Shown here in pieces: positions 1 through 6,390 of a DNA stretch of 7,444 nucleotides. The notes beneath the pieces were generated by a model. It had not been told where the DNA came from and searched no databases. It saw only the letters and a program-made list of their open reading frames with translations. Every line of letters begins with the position of its first letter. Within the stretch, counting starts at the first letter, position 1. Both the position numbers and the translations under genes were made by a program. The stretch comes from Candidatus Pacearchaeota archaeon. GTDB lineage: Archaea > Nanobdellota > Nanobdellia > Pacearchaeales > GW2011-AR1. The stretch lies in the NCBI GenBank assembly GCA_015520065.1, contig WAQV01000080.1:1-7444 (forward strand), given 5' to 3'.

Positions 1-9
1 ATGAATTAT

Positions 10-30
10 TGAGTAAGTATTCATATGAAT
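10..30 (+). promoter_or_regulatory. Candidate ArsR/CadC-type operator at the repressor start
   Basis: Positions 10-23 read TGAG-N6-TTCA, an imperfect inverted repeat of the TGAA-N6-TTCA type bound by SmtB/CzrA/CadC repressors. It is followed at 19-30 by a perfect 12-base palindrome, ATTCATATGAAT, that runs into the start codon at 25. No Shine-Dalgarno sequence is visible in bases 1-24, so the transcript may be leaderless or have a very short leader, which would place the operator beside the transcription start. Any TATA box would lie before the window. The resemblance to known operators is from memory; binding and autoregulation are inferred. Confidence 0.5.
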
Positions 31-360
31 AAAGAAATTTGTGAAGTAGAGTGTATTAATGAGAAGGCGGTAAGAGAAGTAAAGAGCAAGATGCCTGACA
101 ATAAGCTTCTTCTAAAAATGGCTGATAAATTTAAAATATTAAGTGATTTGACTAGAATAAAGATACTCTATGCTCTCTCAGTAAGAGAACTATGTGTATG
201 CGACATGGCCTCTCTACTGAATATGACTCAGTCTGCTATCTCTCATCAGCTTAGAATACTAAGGAGTGCTGGGGTAGTTAATTTTAGAAAAGAAGGGAAA
301 ATAGTTTATTATTTTATCTCAGATAATAGAATTATAAAACTAATCAAAATAAAGGAATAG
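25..360 (+). CDS. cadC: CadC-like ArsR/SmtB family metal-responsive repressor
   Basis: A 111-residue winged-helix repressor that should bind the operator of its own operon and let go when Cd, Pb or Zn binds. The alpha3 motif ELCVCD carries Cys57 and Cys59, and the N-terminal tail has Cys6 and Cys10 in a CEVEC pattern; together these match the four-Cys site of staphylococcal CadC. The recognition helix lies around residues 67-82 (MTQSAISHQLRILRSAG) and the wing follows at VVNFRKEGK (84-92). The protein ends soon after, at SDNRIIKLIKIKE, so alpha5 is short: Asp100 is present but the His/Glu residues of the second (alpha5) Zn site are not. An in-frame TGA at 10-12 leaves ATG25 as the only reasonable start, and the N-terminal match to CadC supports it. 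The gene ends one base before the ATPase gene. The family call is secure; metal specificity is inferred, and CadC-like is safer than strict orthology. Confidence 0.9.
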   Translation: MNKEICEVECINEKAVREVKSKMPDNKLLLKMADKFKILSDLTRIKILYALSVRELCVCDMASLLNMTQSAISHQLRILRSAGVVNFRKEGKIVYYFISDNRIIKLIKIKE

Positions 361-361
361 T

Positions 362-2299
362 ATGAAAGAAGAAAGAAAAGATATTCATATTGGAAAAAGT
401 TGCTCTTCATGTGCAACAGATATTTTTGAAGAAAGAGGTCCGTTGTGGAAGCAGAAGAGCATCACAACTATATTAATATCTGGGATAATTTTTAGCATAG
501 GACTTTATTTTGAATTGGTTGAAAAAAATAATTTGGTTGCTCAAATTTTATTTTTAATAGTAGTGCTTGTTTCAGGACATAAGATAATAAAAAAAGGATT
601 ATTGTCTGTGAGAAGAAAAAAATTGGATATGAATTTTCTTATGAGTATTGCTGCCTCAGGCGCATTTTTGATTGGTCATGGAGAAGAAGGAGCTGCTGTC
701 ATATTTTTATTTTATATTGCTGAGTTTTTAGAAGATTATGCAGCTGAAAGGGCAAGAAGATCTGTGGCATCTCTTTTAGAACTTGCTCCAGACATGACAA
801 GTGTTGTCAGAAATGGGAAAGAAGAAAAAATACATGTTAGCAAGGTAAAAATTGGAGAAATTATAATAGTAAGGCCAGGAGATAAAATTCCATTAGATGG
901 GATTATTTTCAAAGGAGCGTCCTCAATAAACCAAGCACCGATTACAGGTGAAAGTATGCCTGTTTCAAAAAGTAAAGGAGAGAGAGTTTTTGCAGGAACA
1001 ATTAATGAAGATGGATATCTCGAAATAAAAGTAACTAAGAAATCAAACGAGACAGTTCTCTCAAAGATAGTGAAGATTGTAGAAGAAGCTCAAAAAGAAA
1101 AATCTAAGACAGAAGCATTTATTGATAGATTTGCAAAATATTATACACCTTTAGTAGTAATTTTCTCTTTCCTTGTGATGACTGTTCCTACTCTTTTCTT
1201 CGGAATGGAGTTCAATGAATGGTTTTACAGAGCATTAGTATTACTAGTCGTTTCATGTCCATGTGCATTGGCAATCTCCACTCCTGTTTCTATGGTCTCG
1301 GGATTAACTTCTGCAGCGAGAAACGGAGTTTTAATTAAAGGGGGAAATTACCTTGAAGAAATTAAGAACGCTGATGTAGTAGTGTTCGATAAAACAGGGA
1401 CTCTAACTGAAGGGAAACCAGAAATCACAGATATTATAGCATTAAATAAACACTCTAAGGAAGAGGTGCTAAAAATAGCTGCATCATTAGAAGTGAGATC
1501 GAAACATCCTCTTGCAGAAGCGATTGTTAGAGAAACGGAAAAAGAAAAAATCAAGATATGTAACGTAAAAGAGTTTAAGTCAATTGCTGGAAAAGGATTA
1601 AAAGGAAGAATAAATGGAAAAACATATTATATAGGAAATAGAGCATTTTTTAAAGAAAAATCAGTAAAATTCCCTAATACTTTATTGGAAAACCTTGAAA
1701 AAGAAGGAAAAACAGCAGTATTAATTGGATTGCAGAATAAAATTATAGGGGTAATTGCATTGATGGATAAATTAAGAGAGAACTCTATTGAGACTATTAG
1801 CAGACTAAAGAAGAAAGGAATTAAGACTATAATGCTAACAGGAGATAATAAAACAGTTGCAAAAGCGATTGCTAAGAAGATTCAAATTGATTCTTTTTAT
1901 TCAGAATTACTACCTGATGAGAAGGTTGAAATAATTAAAGACTTAATAAAAAAACACAATCATGTTATAATGGTTGGAGATGGAGTAAATGATGCTCCTG
2001 CTTTAGCTAAAGCTCATGTTGGAATATCTATGGGAGCAATCGGTTCTGACATAGCAATAGAAAGTTCAGATATAGCTCTTATGGATGATGATATATCTAA
2101 GATTAATTATCTAACTGATTTAAGCAGAAAAACTATGTCTGTTGTAAAACAGAATGTTTTTGTTTCAATAGCTATTAAAGGCTCTTTAGCAATTATGGCC
2201 TTTCCAGGAGTTGTAAGCTTATGGATGGCCGTGGCTTTAGGAGATGTTGGGCTGAGCCTTGTAGTCATACTCAACGCATTAAGAATAGGAAAAAGGTGA
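362..2299 (+). CDS. cadA: P1B-2-type heavy-metal (Zn/Cd/Pb) exporting P-type ATPase
   Basis: A 645-residue membrane pump that uses ATP to expel divalent soft metals. Visible motifs are TGES (195-198, actuator), CPC (299-301, membrane metal site), DKTGT with phosphorylated Asp343, the KHP motif (His382-Pro383, nucleotide-binding domain), TGDN (493-496) and GDGVNDAP (539-546). Lys606 in TM7 and Asp628 in the LGDVG motif of TM8 match the ZntA-type Lys/Asp pair and point to Zn/Cd/Pb rather than Cu. About eight membrane helices can be placed: four before residue 126, two around 262-312 and two around 598-639. The N-terminus is unusually short. Instead of an approximately 70-residue HMA domain it has one CSSCA motif (Cys14, Cys17) followed closely by the GPLWKQKS lead-in to TM1. 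AGGA at 353-356 is a plausible ribosome site. Coupling to the CadC-like repressor supports a cadmium/zinc resistance role. The exact metal is inferred. Confidence 0.94.
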   Translation: MKEERKDIHIGKSCSSCATDIFEERGPLWKQKSITTILISGIIFSIGLYFELVEKNNLVAQILFLIVVLVSGHKIIKKGLLSVRRKKLDMNFLMSIAASGAFLIGHGEEGAAVIFLFYIAEFLEDYAAERARRSVASLLELAPDMTSVVRNGKEEKIHVSKVKIGEIIIVRPGDKIPLDGIIFKGASSINQAPITGESMPVSKSKGERVFAGTINEDGYLEIKVTKKSNETVLSKIVKIVEEAQKEKSKTEAFIDRFAKYYTPLVVIFSFLVMTVPTLFFGMEFNEWFYRALVLLVVSCPCALAISTPVSMVSGLTSAARNGVLIKGGNYLEEIKNADVVVFDKTGTLTEGKPEITDIIALNKHSKEEVLKIAASLEVRSKHPLAEAIVRETEKEKIKICNVKEFKSIAGKGLKGRINGKTYYIGNRAFFKEKSVKFPNTLLENLEKEGKTAVLIGLQNKIIGVIALMDKLRENSIETISRLKKKGIKTIMLTGDNKTVAKAIAKKIQIDSFYSELLPDEKVEIIKDLIKKHNHVIMVGDGVNDAPALAKAHVGISMGAIGSDIAIESSDIALMDDDISKINYLTDLSRKTMSVVKQNVFVSIAIKGSLAIMAFPGVVSLWMAVALGDVGLSLVVILNALRIGKR

Positions 2300-2320
2300 T
2301 AAAATTCTACACTATAAATT

Positions 2321-2464
2321 TTAATTTCTAGAAGTTAAAAAGAGATCTCCGTTAATCACTATCGGCTTAACAGCTTCTATTTCTGTTTTATAATATAGAG
2401 TCTCTGGAATAGGATTCCATAAAAAGATTTTTTGTTTTGATACATAGGCAAATCCTCTACTCAA
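2321..2464 (-). pseudogene. Protein-like minus-strand open frame, possible gene remnant
   Basis: The minus strand is open from 2509 to a TAA at 2323-2321. From a TTG at 2464 it encodes 47 residues beginning LSRGFAYVSKQKIFLWNPIP and ending GDLFLTSRN. The peptide has protein-like character (alternating hydrophobic residues, WNPIP, INGD), and its AGA and GGA codons match the neighbouring genes. There is no ATG, no convincing ribosome site, and its upstream end overlaps the promoter of the plus-strand operon, so it may be the decayed C-terminal end of a lost gene. It could also be a small intact gene using TTG, or chance: at this AT content a stop is expected roughly every 13 codons, so 62 open codons is uncommon but not decisive. 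I do not recognise the product. Confidence 0.28.
2405..2438 (+). terminator. Possible terminator of the metal-resistance operon
   Basis: TGGAAT-AGG-ATTCCA (2405-2419) is a perfect 6-bp inverted repeat with a three-base loop. Nine bases later comes a T6-G-T4 tract (2428-2438). A T-rich tract alone can end archaeal transcription, and the hairpin would help in a bacterial-type mechanism. It lies just over 100 bases after the ATPase stop and before the next promoter, a sensible place. The stem is short and the spacing to the T-run is loose, and the same bases lie inside a minus-strand open frame, so support is modest. Confidence 0.35.
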
Positions 2465-2468
2465 AACA

Positions 2469-2510
2469 TTTAAATATCTAAAAGTATTCAATAAGTTAAT
2501 TAAAAGAGGT
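2469..2510 (+). promoter_or_regulatory. Archaeal promoter and ribosome site of the surface-protein operon
   Basis: TTTAAATA at 2469-2476 is a TATA-like box preceded by an A-rich BRE-like stretch. A start of transcription about 25 bases downstream would fall near 2498-2502. GAGGT at 2506-2510 is a good Shine-Dalgarno match seven bases before ATG 2518. Two 8-base palindromes, ATTTAAAT (2468-2475, over the TATA box) and TTAATTAA (2496-2503, near the predicted start), could be sites for the RHH protein encoded next, but such words are common in AT-rich DNA. The element positions are read directly; function is inferred. Confidence 0.55.
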
Positions 2511-2517
2511 TATTAAG

Positions 2518-2721
2518 ATGTCGAGAGGTAACCCAAAAGTAGCTAATAAGATACCACGCAATAAAGAGAAAGACAAAATACCTGTAACTTTCAATAAAAA
2601 GCAGCTTGAGCTTATAGAGAGATATATGGGAATTATGGGAAATACTAAGGCAGAGATAATAAGAAATATAGTCATAAACTGGCTTTTGGAAAGAGGGAAA
2701 GAGGGGAAAAATGACAAATAG
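2518..2721 (+). CDS. Small ribbon-helix-helix (CopG/Arc-type) DNA-binding protein
   Basis: A 67-residue protein with the RHH layout: a basic, probably disordered tail (1-19), a DNA-contacting strand KIPVTF (20-25), helix A (about 27-40, KKQLELIERYMGIM), a GNTKAE turn (41-46) and helix B (about 45-58, IIRNIVINWLLE). RHH proteins dimerise through the strand and insert it into the DNA major groove. The GNTKAEIIRNIVINWL segment recalls a family of small archaeal RHH proteins. It is the first gene of the operon and its last 11 bases overlap the next gene, so it is co-transcribed with the surface proteins and may regulate them or itself; that role is inferred. ATG 2518 is favoured by GAGGT at 2506-2510. 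No toxin-like partner follows, which argues against an antitoxin. Confidence 0.82.
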   Translation: MSRGNPKVANKIPRNKEKDKIPVTFNKKQLELIERYMGIMGNTKAEIIRNIVINWLLERGKEGKNDK

Positions 2722-3913
2722 AAAATTTAGAGCTGGATTTTTATTGTTAGCAGGCTTGCTTATAGTTGCAAATATAACGGCAATAGTCAGCTCAGCAGGA
2801 ATTGTAGGAGTAAGTCCTGGAAATATTTATTTCAAAAATGTCCTTAGAGGTGGATATGCTGAGAAATACTTAACAATTACTATAAACTCTGAGGAGCCAG
2901 TAGATGTTCAGTTGATTGCCAGAGGAGACATAAAAGACTGGCTAGAGTTTCAGGAAAATATCAGTGTTTCAAAAAATAATCCCAAAAGAGTTAAAATTTC
3001 TATAAAACCTCCATCTGACATTCCAAACGGAAACTATACTGGATTTATAAGAGTAGTTACTGACCCTTTAGGAACTGAAATAAAAGAAAAGCATGCAACA
3101 AGCACAGTAAGGGCTGTAATTGATGTTTCTCTGTCTGTAGAAGTTACTGATATAGAAGTAATAAGATGCTCTGCAAGAAATTTCAAAGTCAATTCTGTGG
3201 AAGAAAAAGATGATATAACTTTCAGTGTTAATATCTTAAATGAAGGAAATGTAAGACTAAAGCCAAAAATAATTTTTGAAATCTGGGACCAGGAACAGAT
3301 AAGCGTAGTTAAAACTGTTGAGCTTAAAGGAAAGGAAATTCTTCCAACTCGTGAAGAAAAACTTAGTTTTAACATTGAAAGTCATGACTTAGATTTAGGG
3401 CAATACTGGGTTAATGTTGAGGTTATTGAGTGTCTTGCTTCAGAAACTCTTACTTTTGATGTTCTTGAACCAGGAACTCTCAAAGCAGAGGGGGTGCTTT
3501 TAGACATACTAAGCAAAGTATGGGCAGAGGTAGGTGAAACAATTCCAATACTTGTAAACTTCAAAAATACAGGAGAAAAAGAGATTGAAGCCCAGTTCAG
3601 AGGAAAGATAACAAGAAACGGAAAAATAATTCAGATTTTAGAGAGTGAAAAAACTCTTGTTCCTGTTTCAGAGACAACAAATTTCAGTTTTTACTTCACT
3701 CCAAGAAAAGAAGGAAAATACATAATAAGCGGAAGAGTTTTTTATGACAAAAAAAGAACTTTTGAGTTAAGCGCTATAGTCAATGTTGTCAAAAGGAAAA
3801 TAAGCATTAGAGAGGTGATAACCTCAATTGCATACGCATTGCTAATAATTTTTATAGTGTTTTTAATTTATAAGATTAGGGAAGAAAAGAGGAGATATAA
3901 AAAAGAAGGGTAA
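2711..3913 (+). CDS. Single-pass surface protein with three beta-sandwich domains
   Basis: A 400-residue type I membrane protein. A signal peptide (basic start, hydrophobic residues 9-27, likely cleaved near VSSAG) leads to three probable Ig-like beta-sandwich domains, about 31-138, 139-252 and 253-360. A membrane helix (369-388) and a 12-residue basic tail follow, so most of the protein faces outward. Domain 1 has a VLRGGYAEKYLTI segment (44-56) and PNGNYTGFIRV (105-115), patterns I associate with archaeal surface proteins. Domains 2 and 3 look CARDB-like (NILNEGN, VNFKNTGEKE). Only two Cys (153, 241) and three sequons lie in the outer part. The order signal peptide, sandwich domains, C-terminal helix, basic tail resembles Gram-positive DUF916/DUF3324 (WxL-interacting) proteins, but homology is not shown. 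The start at 2711 follows GAGGGG at 2701-2706 and overlaps the RHH gene by 11 bases. No enzyme motif is seen; a structural or adhesive role is inferred. Confidence 0.8.
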   Translation: MTNRKFRAGFLLLAGLLIVANITAIVSSAGIVGVSPGNIYFKNVLRGGYAEKYLTITINSEEPVDVQLIARGDIKDWLEFQENISVSKNNPKRVKISIKPPSDIPNGNYTGFIRVVTDPLGTEIKEKHATSTVRAVIDVSLSVEVTDIEVIRCSARNFKVNSVEEKDDITFSVNILNEGNVRLKPKIIFEIWDQEQISVVKTVELKGKEILPTREEKLSFNIESHDLDLGQYWVNVEVIECLASETLTFDVLEPGTLKAEGVLLDILSKVWAEVGETIPILVNFKNTGEKEIEAQFRGKITRNGKIIQILESEKTLVPVSETTNFSFYFTPRKEGKYIISGRVFYDKKRTFELSAIVNVVKRKISIREVITSIAYALLIIFIVFLIYKIREEKRRYKKEG

Positions 3914-3914
3914 A

Positions 3915-6053
3915 ATGTCATTTAAAGGTATTGAAAGAGCGATTTGCTTTATAGCTATAGCTTTAATATTAATAAAAGGTGCATCAGCATCAACAATAGT
4001 TTCCTTTGATTTTGATACAACTCAGGAAAATGACACTACTCAAATATTCAGCGGAGTAGTTACATCTCCATCAGTAATACTTCAAATTGTAACAGATAAA
4101 AGCGCAACATGCAGATACAGCTCAGTAAAAGGAAATTCCTTTTCTGCAAAAGAAGGAAGTTTTGATTTTGAGTTTGACACTATTCATAAAAAAACTCTTA
4201 CTGATTTAACTGAAGGAGTTTATCATTATTATATTCAGTGTAAGGACAGTAATGGAAATGAAAGCGCTGAGCTTGAGGCAGTATTCCAGGTCAATCTTCC
4301 TGTAACTGCAAAAATAGTATTGTCAGAAAATTCTCCGTTAAAAGCAGGGAAATACGAAATAACTCTCGTAACCTCTGAAATAGTAAGCCAGACTCCATCT
4401 CTAAGCTATTCACTGGACGGGGTTAGTTATAAACCTATCCCTCTTACAGGTGCAGGAGATACCTGGAAAGGATATCTGCTTATATCAGAGTCAGACGGAA
4501 ATAAAATAGGCTCTTTCAGATTTCAGGCTAAAGACTTAGATGGATATACAGGAACAGAGATAACAGAAGGGGGGATATTTGTTATAGACACAACAGAGCC
4601 TGATGTTATAACGGACTTAAAAGCTGAGAGCTATGCTGGAAGAATTGACCTTAAATGGCATTTTGACACTGAAGAGGAAATTGAGAAATTTAATATTTAC
4701 AGAGCAATCTCAGCAGGAGTGAGTTATTCTGATTTCTATAAAAGTGTAAAAGGAAAAAGCTCTTTTTCAGATACAATGGTTGAGAAGGGTAAAACCTATT
4801 ATTACAGGATTTCTGCAGTAGATGAAGCAGGAAATGAGGGCAGTTTGTCTCCTGAAATATATGCTACAGCGCTTCTTGAAAATATAACTCCTTCAGACTC
4901 GGGGCTTGAGCCAAGATTCATTGGAATAGTTGATAACTTCCTGTCAGAGATAGACTCTGTTGCAGAAGATGTTGCATTAATTAAAACCAGTTTTGCGCAA
5001 AAAGAAGAAAAAGAAAAAAAGATATATCAGGACTTAAAACTTGAAAGAGAAATAAGCAACTCTGAAACTGAGCTAAAGTCATTAAGAAAAGAGGTAGAAA
5101 GATTCAAACAGCAAAGCCTTACGAGAACTGAGTTAGACAAAAAGCTGACTTCTGCGAGGCTTAAATTAAACACCATAAAGAGGAAAATCCCTGAAACTCT
5201 TATTATAGTTTCTGAAAAAAGCAAAAAAACTTCTGCAAACGAGGCGTCTGATGAAGAAAAAATATCTGCAGTTGTCTTAGGTTTAAATCCTGAGATTGAA
5301 GAATCTGCACTTAAGAAAATACTTAAATTTTCATCAGAAACAATGATGGATTCAGGATTTGAAACAAAAACAAACATTCACAATCTGGAGATAGTTTATA
5401 TGGATGGGACAAGGAAAAAGCTTTCATTGGTAAAAGAAACAATAAGTTTAAACAAACAGATTGACAGCCAAAACTTCTCAATACTTGAAGTAATACCAAA
5501 AGAGATAGCAGAAAGCTCTCTGGACATTGATGTTAAAAACATAAATTATAATGTTTTAAAAGAAGATCCTATACTTGCTTTTGATGTTTCAACAAAAGAG
5601 ATAGTTTATACTTTAGACAGACATATAGACCTTAACAAGATTGACAGCATTCAAACTTTTATAAAATACAACTATAAGCCAGAATTAAACAATAAAAAAG
5701 GAATTACAGGGTATTTTGCGTTTATAGATATAACAGAAAACAGAAGCTCAATTGGAATAGGAGTTGGAATCCTCATTGCTATTGCTCTGGCTGTTTATTT
5801 CATAGTTCTTAGAAAAAATAGAGATATTGAAGATAAAATCAAGCCTTTAAGAGATAAAATAGCCAAGGCAGAAGAAATTCTTAAAAGTGTAAAAGAGACT
5901 GATATTGACAAAATAAACAAAGCTAAAGAAATCTATAAAATCCTGTCTGAAGAATATAAAAAGCTTGGAAACAAGGAAAAAAGAAAAATCTATCCTGAAC
6001 TTGAAAAAATTTATAAAAAGATTATGTCTTTAATAGAAGATGAGAGATGGTAA
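3915..6053 (+). CDS. Envelope protein: Ig-like/FN3, coiled coil, TM helix, cytoplasmic helical tail
   Basis: A 712-residue single-pass protein. In order it has: a signal peptide (1 to about 26, ASAS); an Ig-like domain (27-127) with Cys66 and Cys109 in a CRYS...YHYYIQCKDSNGNES pattern typical of archaeal surface modules; a second sandwich (130-226); a clear fibronectin type III domain (229-320; TDLKAES, LKWHF, FNIYRA, YYYRISAVDEAGNEG); a Lys/Glu-rich coiled coil (about 340-425); a mixed domain (427-510); a membrane-proximal domain (511-605) with EVIPKEIAESSLDIDV, DPILAFDV and EIVYTL; a membrane helix (612-632); and an 80-residue charged helical cytoplasmic domain with KEIYKILSEEYKKL and KRKIYPELEKIYKKI. 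No catalytic residues are visible. It starts one base after the preceding stop, with GAAGGG at 3905-3910 as ribosome site. The coiled coil suggests oligomers or a stalk and the inner tail a link to cytoplasmic partners; both are inferences. Confidence 0.83.
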   Translation: MSFKGIERAICFIAIALILIKGASASTIVSFDFDTTQENDTTQIFSGVVTSPSVILQIVTDKSATCRYSSVKGNSFSAKEGSFDFEFDTIHKKTLTDLTEGVYHYYIQCKDSNGNESAELEAVFQVNLPVTAKIVLSENSPLKAGKYEITLVTSEIVSQTPSLSYSLDGVSYKPIPLTGAGDTWKGYLLISESDGNKIGSFRFQAKDLDGYTGTEITEGGIFVIDTTEPDVITDLKAESYAGRIDLKWHFDTEEEIEKFNIYRAISAGVSYSDFYKSVKGKSSFSDTMVEKGKTYYYRISAVDEAGNEGSLSPEIYATALLENITPSDSGLEPRFIGIVDNFLSEIDSVAEDVALIKTSFAQKEEKEKKIYQDLKLEREISNSETELKSLRKEVERFKQQSLTRTELDKKLTSARLKLNTIKRKIPETLIIVSEKSKKTSANEASDEEKISAVVLGLNPEIEESALKKILKFSSETMMDSGFETKTNIHNLEIVYMDGTRKKLSLVKETISLNKQIDSQNFSILEVIPKEIAESSLDIDVKNINYNVLKEDPILAFDVSTKEIVYTLDRHIDLNKIDSIQTFIKYNYKPELNNKKGITGYFAFIDITENRSSIGIGVGILIAIALAVYFIVLRKNRDIEDKIKPLRDKIAKAEEILKSVKETDIDKINKAKEIYKILSEEYKKLGNKEKRKIYPELEKIYKKIMSLIEDERW

Positions 6054-6387
6054 GAAGAGGTTTATTTTGATTGCATTGGCTCTAATTTTCATAGCAGGAA
6101 TTTCTATAAGCGCGATTTTCTCTGCAAATGAAAGAGTAGTGAACACAGGTCCTGAGTTGAAAAAAGGGAAGAATTATGTTAAAATAAACTCTACTTACAG
6201 TTTCTTATATGCAAAAGAGTTAGTAATAATGAATCCTGATATTGAGTATATAAGTTATTATGACAGTTTCCTGAATAAAAGCATAGGATATGTAAATGTT
6301 TTTGGAGGAATTGGAACAAACTTCTTAATTGATAAAAATAGAGTTTATGAGATTAGCGTAAAAAGGAATATTACTCTTATAACCTAA
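6040..6387 (+). CDS. Small membrane-anchored or secreted protein of unknown function
   Basis: A 115-residue protein with a basic start (RDGKKR), a hydrophobic segment at 8-28 that is either a signal peptide (possible cut near FSA/NE) or an N-terminal anchor, and an extracellular domain of about 85 residues. That domain has the outline of short surface modules that begin with a Gly-Lys-Asn-Tyr-type strand (KKGKNYVKI, 41-49) and end in a Tyr-containing strand (NRVYEISVKRNITLI), with SYYDS, GYVNVFGG and IGTNF between. There are no Cys and three sequons (Asn50, 79, 110). Its first 14 bases overlap the end of the 712-residue gene, which suggests translational coupling; no strong ribosome site is seen and no upstream alternative start looks better. 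I do not recognise a named family. Operon position implies it belongs to the same surface assembly. Confidence 0.72.
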   Translation: MRDGKKRFILIALALIFIAGISISAIFSANERVVNTGPELKKGKNYVKINSTYSFLYAKELVIMNPDIEYISYYDSFLNKSIGYVNVFGGIGTNFLIDKNRVYEISVKRNITLIT

Positions 6388-6390
6388 AAA

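Noticed and set aside
1..12. ATG-AAT-TAT-TGA mini-frame before the repressor gene
   Set aside because: Three codons only, cut at the window edge and with no ribosome site visible; it mainly shows that the repressor frame cannot extend upstream of 25.
1348..1554. Open frame on the minus strand inside the ATPase gene
   Set aside because: Lies wholly within the well-supported P-type ATPase coding region; its peptide is Ser-rich, as antisense of coding sequence often is, and has no domain signal.
2482..2490. AAGTATTCA also present at 15-23, hinting at a second CadC-like operator before the surface operon
   Set aside because: The matching TGAN half-site at the required spacing is missing (TCTA instead), and a nine-base AT-rich word can recur by chance.
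2496..2717. Minus-strand open frame opposite the RHH gene
   Set aside because: Antisense shadow of a convincing RHH protein with its own promoter and ribosome site; low-complexity Ser/Leu/Ile peptide.
2518..2721. RHH protein as the antitoxin of a toxin-antitoxin pair
   Set aside because: The overlapping downstream gene is a 400-residue exported surface protein, not a RelE/PIN/MazF-type toxin, and none lies upstream.
3034..3564. Two minus-strand open frames opposite the 400-residue surface protein
   Set aside because: Ser/Thr-rich shadows of a clear coding frame, with no ribosome sites or recognisable motifs.
5027..5377. Minus-strand open frame opposite the coiled-coil region
   Set aside because: Its Ser/Leu/Phe-rich peptide is the complement of the Lys/Glu-rich coiled coil, not an independent gene.
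6040..6123. Possible archaeal type IV pilin (class III) signal peptide on the 115-residue protein
   Set aside because: The basic DGKKRF start lacks the Lys/Arg-Gly/Ala cleavage pattern just before the hydrophobic stretch, so an ordinary signal peptide or anchor fits better.
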